The notes under the pieces: model-generated
Told to the model about the DNA's origin: nothing
Seen by the model: only the letters and a program-made list of their open reading frames with translations
Database searches by the model: none
In this document: piece by piece, positions 26,025 through 37,700 of the stretch
How positions within the stretch are numbered: position 1 is the first letter of the stretch
Layout: every line of letters starts with the position of its first letter
Program-made: the position numbers and the translations under genes
Source of the DNA: Flavobacterium terrisoli
Lineage (GTDB): Bacteria > Bacteroidota > Bacteroidia > Flavobacteriales > Flavobacteriaceae
Assembly (NCBI RefSeq): GCF_030167905.1
Contig: NZ_JARGNA010000008.1
Coordinates: forward strand, 124,001 to 188,000
DNA length: 64,000 nucleotides
Direction: 5' to 3'

Positions 26025-26534
26025 ATGAAAAAAGAACTGGCATTCAGCTTATTTTTATTAATATCTACCACAGTAATAAAAGCACAGGTTTCTAAAACTT
26101 CCGAACTTTTCCTGACGATGAAAAAAGTCGACAGTACTTTCTTTGAACGTGGCTTCAACCAATGCGACCTGGACTATCTTGATAAAACCATTCACAAAGA
26201 CCTAATGTTTTACCACGACAAAGGCGGTGTTCAGGACCGAAAGACCTTTTTTGAAAGAACCAAACAAAATCTGTGCTCAACGCCCAACAAAAAACCAATC
26301 CGAAAAGTCATCCCGGAAAGCTTAGAAGTATTTCCAATGTATGATAATGGGGTTTTATACGGCGTCATTCAAAATGGCATCCACGAATTTTATATCCGGG
26401 AACCCAATAAAGCAGATGTAATTACAGGCATCGCAAAGTTTACGCATTTGTACCTATTGATCGATGGAAAATGGTTGCTGAAAGAGGTTTTTAGTTTTGA
26501 CCATAACAGCGCTACAGAATCCAAAACCAAATAA
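26025..26534 (+). CDS. NTF2-like (DUF4440) exported protein
   Basis: A 169-aa protein with a signal peptide (MKKELAFSLFLLISTTVIKAQ). The NTF2-like domain follows: DSTFFERGFNQCDLDYLDKTI and LMFYHDKGGVQDRKTFFERT, with a beta-sheet up to LLIDGKWLLKEVFSFDH. It is 18 bp after the 69-aa gene and may belong to the same transcript. Function unknown. Confidence 0.82.
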   Translation: MKKELAFSLFLLISTTVIKAQVSKTSELFLTMKKVDSTFFERGFNQCDLDYLDKTIHKDLMFYHDKGGVQDRKTFFERTKQNLCSTPNKKPIRKVIPESLEVFPMYDNGVLYGVIQNGIHEFYIREPNKADVITGIAKFTHLYLLIDGKWLLKEVFSFDHNSATESKTK

Positions 26535-26663
26535 AAGATTATGAAGTTAATCCAAAGCACAGAAATCACCTTGGTATACAATTTTATCAAATAAAAATAC
26601 ATTTTTATTGTTTATCGATAAATTTTTATTATTTTAGCCACATAATTTTAAACTTAAATAATT

Positions 26664-27200
26664 ATGTCGAAAACAAACAACTTCGTATTTTGGGGCTTAT
26701 ACATTGTGGCTTGGCTCATTTTTGTTGGCTTATCCATTGAAGCAGGAGGCTTACTGGTAAACTTCTTTTTCAGTTTGTATAATCCGGAATTTGTCCAAAA
26801 TCTTTATCAAAAGTTGGACTTAACTCAAATGTATAATGACAGTAGATTAGTGTTTTTTGGCATCTATAGCTTCATTCTAATCATTTCAATTTTAAAAGCT
26901 TGTCTGTTTTATACCGTGATCAGGCTAATGCACAAAATGGATTTGTCAAAACCGTTCAACACTTTTGTGGCGAGACAAATTTCACTAATGAGTTATTATA
27001 CCCTTTCTATTGGACTCTTAAGTTACATTGCCCAACAGTTGGTTAAAAGTTTAATGCATCACGGTTTTGTTCCAGACAACTTAAACCAATTTTGGGCCGA
27101 CAGTCAGGCCTTTATTATAATGGGCGCTGTGATCTATATTATTGCGACTATTTTCCAAAAAGGGGTAGATATTCAAAACGAAAACGAACTAACCATATAA
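26664..27200 (+). CDS. DUF2975 family membrane protein
   Basis: A 178-aa protein with four predicted transmembrane helices (about 9-33, 65-90, 110-135, 148-170). The conserved FVARQISLMSYYTLSIGLLSYIAQQL segment fits DUF2975. It is 3 bp before a small XRE regulator in the same direction; this pair (DUF2975 plus YozG-like HTH) is common in Firmicutes and Bacteroidota. The role is unknown, and a membrane sensor controlling or controlled by the HTH partner is an inference. Confidence 0.82.
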   Translation: MSKTNNFVFWGLYIVAWLIFVGLSIEAGGLLVNFFFSLYNPEFVQNLYQKLDLTQMYNDSRLVFFGIYSFILIISILKACLFYTVIRLMHKMDLSKPFNTFVARQISLMSYYTLSIGLLSYIAQQLVKSLMHHGFVPDNLNQFWADSQAFIIMGAVIYIIATIFQKGVDIQNENELTI

Positions 27201-27203
27201 GCT

Positions 27204-27407
27204 ATGCCGATTATTGTAAATCTTGACGTGATGATGGCCAAACGGAAAATGTCGTTGAATGAACTTTCAGAAAAAGTGGATTTGACATTATCCAATCTTT
27301 CTATCTTAAAAACAGGAAAGGCCAAGGCGATTCGTTTTAGTACGCTTGAAGCCATTTGTAAAGCATTGGACTGTCAACCCGGAGATATTCTGGAATATAC
27401 TGAGTAG
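27204..27407 (+). CDS. XRE (Cro/C1, YozG-like) transcriptional regulator
   Basis: A 67-aa protein that is essentially one helix-turn-helix domain: IVNLDVMMAKRKMSLNELSEKV, then LTLSNLSILKTGKAKAIRFSTLEAICKALDCQPGDILEY. It belongs to the short YozG/YdzF-like class found next to DUF2975 proteins. A 3-bp gap to the upstream gene indicates co-transcription. Confidence 0.9.
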   Translation: MPIIVNLDVMMAKRKMSLNELSEKVDLTLSNLSILKTGKAKAIRFSTLEAICKALDCQPGDILEYTE

Positions 27408-27416
27408 TTTGATAAA

Positions 27417-27450
27417 GTCAGAAGCCACATTAAGAGAAGTGGCTTCTGAC
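27417..27450. terminator. Bidirectional hairpin terminator
   Basis: GTCAGAAGCCAC and GTGGCTTCTGAC are perfect 12-bp arms with a 10-base loop, between the convergent XRE and YdcH-like genes. T-tracts on both sides are short, but the stem is very stable. Confidence 0.75.
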
Positions 27451-27465
27451 TCAATAAAAAAGTGC

Positions 27466-27702
27466 TCAGTTCTTTTTATTCAAATGGGCGTAAATTTCGT
27501 CTTTCATGTATAACAATTTAGCCTTCAATTCGTGGACAAAATTGTCATTGGCAATTTCCGACCCCATATTAATGCGGTGAATGTGATGTTCTACTTTGTG
27601 ATACTCATCAAATAATTCCCTAAAGTGCTCATCTGAAATTTTCAATTCGTGTATTTTGTCCTTGAATTCAGGAAACTCGTGTAGTAAATCGTGTTTTTCC
27701 AT
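27466..27702 (-). CDS. YdcH/DUF465 family small protein
   Basis: A 78-aa helical-hairpin protein: MEKHDLLHEFPEFKDKIHEL, then DEHFRELFDEYHKVEHHIHRI, the typical DUF465 pattern. The start at MEKHD (27702) matches family length better than the upstream reading at 27741. Function in the family is not settled. Confidence 0.85.
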   Translation of the reverse strand: MEKHDLLHEFPEFKDKIHELKISDEHFRELFDEYHKVEHHIHRINMGSEIANDNFVHELKAKLLYMKDEIYAHLNKKN

Positions 27703-27874
27703 ACTGCTTTTGTTTAATTGATTAAGGTTAGTTAATGGCAATTGGCATTGACCTAAACAAACAAAAATGCGGATTGCCGGCGCGAAGCAAAGGAAATAGC
27801 TACACCTCTACTTCTCAAGAAATTAATGGATATTAAAAGTACGAAAAAATGCAGTTACAAATTACTTTTAAAAA

Positions 27875-27908
27875 CAAAAAACCACCCAAATCTTGCGATA
27901 AAGGTGGT
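27875..27908 (-). terminator. Terminator after the 937-aa T9SS protein
   Basis: ACCACC (27881-27886) and GGTGGT (27903-27908) pair, and the minus strand continues into a TTTTTGTTTTT run. The 6-bp stem is short, but the T-run fits a terminator. Confidence 0.6.
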
Positions 27909-27931
27909 AGCTGATAGGATAACAGGGTTAG

Positions 27932-30745
27932 TTATTGTATCAACGTTTTCTTTGTATAAGTTTGACCGTTATCTAAAGTAACTTTTACCAATAGCATTTG
28001 TGGTGCGCTTTGCAGTTGGATAGCTTCCAAAGCATGGGTTGACAAATTGCCTTTGCTGAATAACTGTTTTCCAAGTACATCAAACATTTCCACTTTGGTA
28101 ATCGCTGTTGAAGCACAATACACAGAAAGACCATTGCTGTTTGAAACTACTTTGATTTCGTTATCAGAAACTGTTGGTGTATCAGTTCCTAAAGCCTGAG
28201 TCGTATATCTCAATTCAAATCGGTCATTGAATGTTCCGTTTACAGTAGTAAAGGTATAATTTCCATTTTTTAAATTATGGTAAAGACCGGTATTTTTATC
28301 CAATAAATATACATCCTGATTTTCAAATACACCATCAAAATTCTCTAAACTGATGGTTAAGTTGCCCTCAATCGTGGTTGAATATCCGAAAGGTACAATA
28401 TCTTCTGCTGAGAAAGGCAAAGCTTTACCCTGAATCGATAAATCTGTGGTGCCAACAGTTGTATAGATGGCAACTGCATTTCCAACCGGAGTTGTTTTTC
28501 CGTCAAATAAAGGATCAAAATCGTTTGTAGCATTTTGAATATAACCCACAAGCATTTCGTTATAAGCGCCTTCGCTGTTGCTCAATGAAACCCATACCCT
28601 GTTTTTCTCTAAACCTTGAGAAACTGAACCGCCATCATTGTTAGCTACCGGAGCATTGGTTCTGAAAAACTGATTGTTATTACCAGAAATTCTCATCGAA
28701 TTTTTAAACGTAGCCGAATAAGTTCCATTTCCTAATGCTGTATTGGCTTCGATAAAGAAACCCTGACCTGCTGCCACTTTACCTGATGGAGTAGCTCCGC
28801 CAGTAATTGCGGCAGTCGCTGTTGCCACACCACCGGTTAAATTATACTTCGCATAATCATTAGCCGTATAATTATTATTGGTAATGGCTGTATTGTGGGT
28901 CCAAAGGAAAATTGTTCCGTTAACCACACCCGAATTGGCTGCATCGGTAATGAATAAATCAATATCAATCGCTGACGGATATGGATTCCCAATTAAATTA
29001 TTAGTTCCTGTTGATTTTATGATAGGCGTTGTAATAATCCCATTATTTGGCGTTCCGATAAAAGTAGCCTGTAAAACTAAACTCGGACTATAAGTTAAAT
29101 TTTCAGGACCTCTCGCAAGATATCCTACTCCCGGAGTCATGCTGGCAGAAACACTTTGATACACAAAATTATTAATGCTTGGGCTAAATGAATAGAAATA
29201 AGAATCACCAGGCACTTGGCTTAAAGTCGCATTGCTTATTGGTGACGACCAATAACCATAATCATACAACTTCATTGGCGCTGTATTTCTTTTGTATACA
29301 ATATTCCCTGAATTAGAGGCAAAATCATTAGTCTGAACTAAACTGGCATTGTTTTCAAAAGTCAAAGAACCACCTGGGCTAACCGAAACATCGTTAGTTA
29401 ACGTTAAAGTATGACCTGAATTGAAAACAACAGTTCCTGAAGTCACCTGACATGAACATCCTGATACATTTCCGGCGGAAGAATAATTCCCTGAAAACAC
29501 CAATTTTTGAGCCGATGTTGGTGTACCATTTGACCATACTGAACCATTCCAGGTATTCGTTGGCTGTTGTGAAATAACAACATTAGCTGAAGCTATTGAA
29601 GTACAAGAACCTAATGTTGCTGTAACAGTATAAGTTCCGGCTGGTGCTGTCACTGTCGAACCTGATATTGAAACTCCGGTTGAAGGAGAAACAGCATAAG
29701 TATAAGCAGCATTATAATTGGTTATGATAAAACTTCCTGATGTTAAAGTACATGATGGTTGTGTTAAACCACCAACGGTTGGTTGTGCCGGAGTTACCGG
29801 TTGTGCATTAATAGTAGTGCTGGTTGTTGCTGAAATACATCCTGCATTTTTGGCCGTTACATTATAAGTCCCAGTCGGTACTGAAGTAAAAACTCCGGTA
29901 GTGTTGGTATAAGTTGAACCATCGATACTATAGGTCATTCCCGAACCCGTTGGACTGTTTACGGTAATTGTTCCGAGTGCACTACAGGTTGGCTGTGTTA
30001 AAGTCACTGATGGTGCCACCGGTATCGGATTAACAGTTACCTGAACTGCTTTTCTTGGTGTTGTTGCACTGGTTGAAACAGTTACTGCTTCAACATAATA
30101 AGTAGTGGTTGAAGACAAAACACCTGTTGTATAAGTCACAGTATATGGACTCGTGGTAGCCGTTGTTGTATAAAAAGGGCTGCCTCCTGAGGAAACGGTA
30201 TAAAATTTAAATGTTGTAGAAGAAGTTGGTGCCGGATTTTGCGAAGCTGTAATCACTGAAGTACCTGAACCACAAATTGAAGTTGCAGAAGCAATAACCA
30301 CATTAAATCCTCCATCAGAAACCAAAGTAGGGAAATCTGTGATTGCTCCTCCACCTCCATTACAGGAAGCCACTTTAATCGAGCCAATTTTAATAAGGTC
30401 AGAGGCACTACAGTTACTTCCTGCACTTATATTTCCACCGCTTTCCACAACGATTGAAGAACCGGCTGCCAGAGACAAATTGTAATTTCCGGTAGAAAAA
30501 TCAATATTAGCATTGTTTCTGATAACAAACTGAATCGCACCATAACAACTAAGATCCAAATTTTGATTCATCACCAAATTAGTTGCATTTGTACCATTTC
30601 CAATATAAATCGTGGTACATCCTGAAAATGTACTACACGTAATCGTACTAGAATTTACGTTTGGTGAACCGGTTAAAGTACACTGCGCAGAAACTTCCTG
30701 GATTAGACCTAATACAATGACTAATAAAAATAATTTTCTTTTCAT
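27932..30745 (-). CDS. Large secreted T9SS cargo protein with Ig-like repeats
   Basis: A 937-aa protein with a signal peptide (ends EVSAQ). Residues about 20-130 look like a beta-helix (VIRNNANIDFSTG). Two or three Ig/PKD-like repeats of Ser/Thr-rich sequence follow (VPVAPSVTLTQPTCSALG-type strands, and a GGLTQPSC repeat). A large 'T9SS C-terminal target' region (about 400-840) carries SGNIVYKRNTAPMKLYDYGY-type strands, and the last about 70 residues form a sorting domain (EMFDVLGKQLFSKG to KKTLIQ). It is a predicted surface or released protein, and no catalytic domain is recognised. Confidence 0.82.
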   Translation of the reverse strand: MKRKLFLLVIVLGLIQEVSAQCTLTGSPNVNSSTITCSTFSGCTTIYIGNGTNATNLVMNQNLDLSCYGAIQFVIRNNANIDFSTGNYNLSLAAGSSIVVESGGNISAGSNCSASDLIKIGSIKVASCNGGGGAITDFPTLVSDGGFNVVIASATSICGSGTSVITASQNPAPTSSTTFKFYTVSSGGSPFYTTTATTSPYTVTYTTGVLSSTTTYYVEAVTVSTSATTPRKAVQVTVNPIPVAPSVTLTQPTCSALGTITVNSPTGSGMTYSIDGSTYTNTTGVFTSVPTGTYNVTAKNAGCISATTSTTINAQPVTPAQPTVGGLTQPSCTLTSGSFIITNYNAAYTYAVSPSTGVSISGSTVTAPAGTYTVTATLGSCTSIASANVVISQQPTNTWNGSVWSNGTPTSAQKLVFSGNYSSAGNVSGCSCQVTSGTVVFNSGHTLTLTNDVSVSPGGSLTFENNASLVQTNDFASNSGNIVYKRNTAPMKLYDYGYWSSPISNATLSQVPGDSYFYSFSPSINNFVYQSVSASMTPGVGYLARGPENLTYSPSLVLQATFIGTPNNGIITTPIIKSTGTNNLIGNPYPSAIDIDLFITDAANSGVVNGTIFLWTHNTAITNNNYTANDYAKYNLTGGVATATAAITGGATPSGKVAAGQGFFIEANTALGNGTYSATFKNSMRISGNNNQFFRTNAPVANNDGGSVSQGLEKNRVWVSLSNSEGAYNEMLVGYIQNATNDFDPLFDGKTTPVGNAVAIYTTVGTTDLSIQGKALPFSAEDIVPFGYSTTIEGNLTISLENFDGVFENQDVYLLDKNTGLYHNLKNGNYTFTTVNGTFNDRFELRYTTQALGTDTPTVSDNEIKVVSNSNGLSVYCASTAITKVEMFDVLGKQLFSKGNLSTHALEAIQLQSAPQMLLVKVTLDNGQTYTKKTLIQ

Positions 30746-31306
30746 AATTTGCTTTTTTTTAGATTTGGGATAAAATCAGGTAGCAAAGCTACTCTGCAAG
30801 CTATTAATCCTACAATTTTCCCGATGTTCGACCTAAAAACTCTACGAACTACACTTTTATTGCATTTAATAGTGTATTTGTGACTTTTATCGAATAATTA
30901 TTCATTTCAAGCGGCTGTATTTAGTGTTTTTTTATGAAATCATTAACAAAAAGCCGCGAAAACGATTTCGTAACAAACCTATTTACGGTTAAATAAAAGC
31001 TTTGGTTTTTATCAAAACTTAAAACTCAGGCAGACCAACCTGAACAACCATTCTTTTATGCACTTCGGATGAAATTAGCTACTAATTAGGCGCTTATAAA
31101 GAAGAATTGATGATTACATCAGAATTTAAGAACACTTTATCTATTTAATTTGACTGCTTGAGGCTAAGTAGCTACATTTGGATGCTATTCTTTTTTTATC
31201 AAACAATTAACAGAGTTTACAATATTATTTTTAAAATAATCCATACAAAACATTTGTTTTCACACTAAAAAACCAATTAAACTAATGATTCAATAATACT
31301 AAAAAA
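30746..31306. other. Gene-free gap (561 bp) between divergent surface-protein genes
   Basis: I see no gene here. The gap is very AT-rich and holds the divergent promoters of the 937-aa protein and of the beta-helix stub. Small inverted repeats are present: GTAGC-AAA-GCTAC at 30780-30792, and GCGGCT/AGCCGC at 30911-30916 and 30952-30957. None has a T-run or a recognisable riboswitch shape. Confidence 0.5.
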
Positions 31307-31741
31307 ATGAAATCCCAAACCTGCATATCAGTCCTTTTTGTGCTTTTCAGTCAACTATTTTATGCAAAAGATATTTATGTAAACGATTTTTCGACAAAAG
31401 GAGACTTATATACTTCCACCATTGGAAACGATTCTAATAATGGCTTGTCATCCGATGCTCCAAAACTGACTTTGTTGGCTGCTTATGAAATTGCTTTAAA
31501 AGGTGACACCATCTATGTTGACAACGGGATTTATAATTGGGATGATTTTTTATTCCAATCAGGTAATAATTCAAAAAATATCCAAATAGTAAGAGCTGAT
31601 ACTCCAAAAGAGATTTTCGAAAAAACAGCCTTACCCAAAGATCAAAAAGTTTCTCCTGAAATTTTTTATATCATCAATGACAAACCGGTTAGCAGAGAAG
31701 AATACATGCGACAATTGCAATATTCCTCCAGAAAAAAATAA
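31307..31741 (+). CDS. Short exported protein resembling the N-terminus of a T9SS beta-helix protein
   Basis: A 144-aa protein with a signal peptide (ends FYAKD). The segment IYVNDFSTKGDLYTSTIGNDSNNGLSSDAPK, then LKGDTIYVDNGIYNWDDFLF, is the standard start of a DUF1565-type right-handed beta-helix protein, which normally continues for hundreds of residues. Here it stops after a charged tail ending SSRKK. It ends 8 bp before the 2893-aa giant. It may be a truncated remnant or a real short co-secreted partner; I cannot decide. Confidence 0.68.
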   Translation: MKSQTCISVLFVLFSQLFYAKDIYVNDFSTKGDLYTSTIGNDSNNGLSSDAPKLTLLAAYEIALKGDTIYVDNGIYNWDDFLFQSGNNSKNIQIVRADTPKEIFEKTALPKDQKVSPEIFYIINDKPVSREEYMRQLQYSSRKK

Positions 31742-31749
31742 ACTCAAAT

Positions 31750-34700
31750 ATGAAACTCAAATGTCCATATTTACTGGTTATTTTCGCGGCTTTATGTCTC
31801 ACCACACCGGCTTATGCCCAACCTTCCAATGATACCTGTGGTGCAGCAATTCCAATAACGGTTACTGCCGGTTCCTGTAACTCAATCCTTTATACAAATG
31901 TGGCTGCTACAACCACCGGAGATCCGGCAACTCCTGCCTGTTGGTTGCCCAACAGCATGAGCCATAGTGTGTGGTTTTCGTTTACGGCTACCACAGCCGA
32001 TATTGAAATTTCAACCAATTTCGGAGGTACTTTAGCCAATACACAAATAGCTGTTTTTAGTGGTAGCTGTGGTTCATTAACCCAAATAGCCTGTCAGGAA
32101 GATATCAACACCGGTGGAGGTCTTTTTCATACCAATGTCATTCTTCACGGATTAACCATCGGGAATACTTATTATATCGTTATAGACGGAAATGGAAATA
32201 GCACGGGAACTTTTGGAATTTGTGCTCAGGAAACTTTACCGGTCGGACCGCCACTTCCTGTTCAGGATTGTGCCACCGCACAAACGTTATGTAACACTTC
32301 TAATATTACTGTTCCAAATGGAATCGGTGGCGTTGGTGTCAGTCAGGAAAATCCAAGTTGCTTTGGTGCGCCAGGAGAAAGAGCCTCCAATTGGTACACC
32401 TTTACAGTAGCCACAAGCGGAAATTTATGCTTTGCCATTACCCCGACTGCAGTCATAGATTATGATTTTGCAGTTTACAATACCTCTTCGAGCTGTCCCG
32501 GAACAGAATTATCCTGTAACTGGAGCCCAACCACAGGTGTGGCCGGAACCACCGGATTAGGTTGCGCCGGAGGACAATGTAATGCTTGTCTGGCAGTTAC
32601 AGCCGGGCAAACTTATACTATTTTAGTCGATCGTTATACCGCTTCCTCTTCGGCTGGATTTACGATGAGTTTTGGAGGAACAACCGCTACTTTCGCCAGT
32701 CCGAATCCAACTTTTACCGCAACAACGGCTTGTGTTGGAAATGCCACACAATTCACCAATACCACCAATGGAAATTTCACCTACAACTGGACATTCGGCG
32801 ATGGTTTTACTTCCAATTTGGAAAACCCATCACATACGTATGCAGCAGCAGGCACTTATAATGTAACCTTATTGCTTACCGCTGTTCCAGGTGGTTGTCA
32901 AAATGCCATAACCCAATCGGTAACGGTAAACCCATTGCCTACTGTTGATGCAGGAACCGGTGGCACAGTTTGTTCGGGTAATTGCATTACCCTGGGCGGA
33001 ACTACAAATGCAGTTGGATCTGTTGGCCCCGTTTCTTTTTCAAATACTAATTCCTATGCCATTCCTGACGGAAGCACTACCGGAGTTAATGCACCAATCA
33101 CTGTTTCGGGAGTTTCACCAGTTACTATCGCAAATGCTTCAATAAATTCTGTTTGTATTAATTTAACCCATCCCTGGGATTCGGATTTAGATATTTTTCT
33201 GGTAGCGCCCAATGGCACAACCATCGAGCTGTCAACAGACAATGGTGGATTAGGGGACAATTATACCAATACCTGCTTTACGCCAACTGCCGGTACAGCC
33301 ATAACTGCCGGTGCCGCTCCATTTACAGGAACCTTTTCTCCCGAACAGGCTTTCAGTTTATTAAACGGCAGCAATGCTAATGGAACATGGCAGCTTTTTG
33401 TTCAGGATGATGTTGGCGGTGATATAGGCACAATAAATAGTTGGTCGATTGAGTTCAACAACAATCTGCCTGCGTTTACCTGGTCACCTACAACCGCAAT
33501 GACCAACTCAACTACGTTAAGTCCAACAGTTTGTCCAACAGCAACTACGACTTACACCTTGACAGCTAACAATGGTGTTGGATGTACCACAACTGACACA
33601 GTCACTATTAATGTAACTGCCGCAACCACCACACCAACTTTCACTGCTGTGGATCCAATCTGTTCCGGCGCAAGTTTAGCCGCTTTGCCTACGACTTCCA
33701 ATAACGGAATTACAGGAACCTGGTCGCCAGCCTTAAACAATACGGCAACCACAACGTATACTTTTACACCAACTGCAGGACAATGTGCGATACCAACAAC
33801 CTTAACGATTACTGTTAACCCAAATGTCACTCCGACATTTACGGCTGTCGCTCCGATTTGTTCCGGCGGAACCTTATCGGCTTTGCCAACGACTTCCAAT
33901 AATGGAGTTACCGGAACCTGGTCACCTGCCTTAAACAATACGGCAACTACTACTTATACATTTACACCAACTGCCGGTTTGTGCGCATTACCAACAACGT
34001 TAACGATAACCGTTAATCCAAATGTTGTTCCGACATTTACCGCGATAGCTCCGATTTGTTCAGGTGCAACCTTATCGGCTTTGCCAACAACATCTAATAA
34101 TGGAATTACCGGAACCTGGTCGCCGGCTTTAAACAATACGGCAACCACTACTTATACATTTACACCAACGGCCGGATTATGTGCGGTGCCAACAACGTTA
34201 ACCATTACCGTTAATCCAAATGTCACTCCGACATTTACTGCTGTAGCTCCGATTTGTTCGGGCGGTACTTTATCGGCTTTGTCAACGACTTCCAACAATG
34301 GCATTACAGGAACCTGGGCTCCGGCTTTAAACAATACGGCTACGACAACTTATACTTTTACGCCAACGGCTGGTCAATGTGCGGTGCCAACCACTTTAAC
34401 CATTACCGTTAATCCTAACATCACGCCGACATTTACCGCTGTAGCTCCAATTTGTTCCGGTGAAACCTTATCGGCTTTGCCAACAACTTCCAACAATGGA
34501 ATAACCGGAACCTGGTCGCCAGCGCTTAATAATACTGCAACCACAACCTATACATTTACTCCGACAGCAGGGCAATGTGCGGTATCAACGACTTTAATGA
34601 TTACCGTTAATCCGAATATCACACCAACATTCACGGCTGTGGCTCCGATTTGCTCCGGCGGAACCTTATCGGCTTTGCCGACGACTTCCAATAATGGAAT

Positions 34701-37700
34701 TACCGGAACCTGGTCACCGGCTTTAAACAATACTGCTACGACAACTTATACTTTCACGCCAACGGCTGGATTATGTGCGCTGCCAACAACCTTAACCATT
34801 ACCGTTAATCCAAACATTACACCGACATTCACAGCAATCGCTCCGATTTGTTCGGGCGGAACCTTATCGGCTTTGCCGACGACTTCCAATAATGGAATTA
34901 CCGGAACCTGGTCGCCGGCTTTAGACAATACGGCAACCACTACTTATACATTTACACCAACTTTCGGACAATGTGCATTATCTACAACATTGACTATAAC
35001 CGTTAATCCGAATATCACTCCGACATTTACTGCGGTAGCGCCAATTTGTTCCGGTGGAATGTTATCGGCTTTGCCAACGACTTCCAACAACGGAATTACC
35101 GGAAGTTGGGTTCCTGTACTTAACAATACAACAACCACAACCTATACTTTCACGCCAACGGCCGGATTGTGTGCGGTGCCAACGACCTTAACCATTACCG
35201 TAAATCCGAATCCAACCATCATTGGGACTCTGACTTTCTGTAATGGCAGCACTTCTCAGCTTAGCGGTTCGGGAACTCCGGCTGTAGTTTCGCCTTGGAT
35301 TTCTTCCAACACAACTGTTGCAACCGTTAATAGTTCAGGATTAGTAACCGGTGTTTCAAATGGCACTTCGATTATAACTTATACTGACAATAATAGCTGC
35401 AGCGCAACGGCAACAGTTACTGTCGCCACCAATATCACTCCGACATTTACAGCAGTAGCACCAATTTGTTCCGGTGGAACCTTATCGGCTTTGCCAACAA
35501 TTTCCAATAACGGCATTACAGGAATCTGGGCTCCGGCAATTAATAATGCCGCAACCACAACTTATACATTTACCCCGACAGCCGGACAATGTGCGGTATC
35601 AACAACCTTAACGATTACGGTTAACCCGAATATCACGCCAACCTTCGCTGCTGTGGCTCCTATTTGTAATGGCGCAACCTTATCGGCTTTGCCAACGACT
35701 TCCAACAACGGAATTACAGGAATCTGGGCTCCGGCAATTAATAATGCCGCAACCACAACTTATACATTTACCCCGACAGCCGGACAATGTGCGGTATCAA
35801 CAACCTTAACGATTACGGTTAACACGAATATCACGCCAACCTTCGCTGCTGTGGCTCCTATTTGTAATGGCGCAACCTTATCGGCTTTGCCAACGACTTC
35901 CAATAACGGCATTACCGGAACCTGGGCTCCGGCTTTAGACAATACAAACACAACAACTTATACTTTTACACCAACTGCAGGATTATGTGCGGTACCAACG
36001 ACCTTAACCATTACCGTTAATCCGAATATCACTCCAACATTTACGGCTGTAGCTCCGATATGTTCGGGAGGAACTTTATCGGCTTTGCCTACAACATCCA
36101 ATAATGGAATTACCGGAATCTGGTCGCCGGCTTTAGACAATACGGGAACTACAACTTATACTTTCACGCCAACGGCCGGATTGTGTGCGGTGCCAACGAC
36201 CTTAACCATTACCGTAAATCCGAATATCACTCCGATATTTACGGCTGTGGCCCCGATTTGTTCGGGCGGAGCTTTAGTCGCTTTACCAACGACTTCCAAT
36301 AATGGAATAACCGGAACCTGGTCACCGGCTTTAAACAATACTGCTACGACAACTTATACTTTCACGCCAACTGCCGGATTGTGTGCGGTATCAACAACAC
36401 TAACGATTACAGTTAATCCAAACATTACACCGACATTCACAGCAATCGCTCCGATTTGTTCGGGTGGAACCTTATCGGCTTTGCCGACGACTTCCAATAA
36501 CGGCATTACAGGAACCTGGTTGCCGGCTTTAGACAATACGGCAACTACAACTTATACGTTTACGCCAACTGCCGGATTGTGTGCGGTATCAACAACACTA
36601 ACGATTACAGTTAATCCAAACATTACTCCAACATTCACGGCTGTCGCTCCGATTTGTTCCGGTGGAACTTTATCGGTTTTGCCAACCACTTCCAATAACG
36701 GAATCACGGGAACTTGGGCTCCGGCTTTAGACAATACAAACACTACAACTTATACATTCACACCAAACGCAGGACAATGTGCGATATCAACAACGTTAAC
36801 GATTACAGTTAATCCAAACATTACGCCAACATTCAATGCGGTGGCTCCGATTTGTTCCGGTGGAACTTTATCGGTTTTGCCAACCACTTCCAATAACGGA
36901 ATCGCAGGAACCTGGTCACCGGCACTCAACAACCTGGCGACTACAACTTATACGTTTACACCAACAGTGGGCATTTGTGCAACGACCAATACATTAACCA
37001 TCATAGTGTATTCTTTACCGCAAATCAATGCGATAGCACCTTTATATTATTGTGATCCGAACAATGATGGTTTTGGTACTTTTGATTTGACACAAGTCAT
37101 TCCGACAGTTACCGGAGGCGTTCCTTATCCGGTTAGTTTTCATGAGACCGTAACGGATGCCGAAATTAATGGAACAACCATTCCAACTCCTTCTGCTTAC
37201 GACAATATCCATGTTGATGCTCAGACTATTTATATCAGGGTTGAATCGACTGAGAGTTCGGGATGTTATGAAATACTTACTTTGGAATTAATTGTGAATC
37301 CAACTCCTGAAGCGATTGAGCCACAAGATTATCATATTTGTGATGACAATCATGACGGATTTGCCAGTTTTAATCTGAATACAAGAACGCTTCAAATATT
37401 GGGTTCAATAAGTTTGACTACACATTCCATTGGTTATTTTACAAGTTTGTCTAATGCCCAGTCGAATAATAATCCAATCAACAATATTACTGCTTTTATC
37501 AACCAAACCATCAATACCCAAACCATTTGGGTTCGTGTTACAAACAATGCCACCGGCTGCTATGACATCGTGACTTTACAATTAATTGTAGACCCTCTAC
37601 CATTAGCAACCCAACCTAATTATGCGCCTTACAGCCTTTGTGATTATTCACTACCGTTGGGCTATGAAGAGTTTGATTTAGCCTCAAAAATCTCAGATAT

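Noticed and set aside
30911..30957. GCGGCT/AGCCGC inverted repeat in the large gene-free gap
   Set aside because: Short arms and a 35-base loop without T-run; not convincing as a terminator or riboswitch.
33552..36932. A regular ladder of open reading frames on the minus strand, one per 198-bp repeat
   Set aside because: They recur at the repeat period and come from the codon make-up of the sense repeats; they lack independent start signals and are shadows of the giant gene.
33631..37020. Tandem 198-bp repeats as a possible CRISPR or satellite array
   Set aside because: Units are in frame, protein-coding and too long; there are no short identical repeats with unique spacers.
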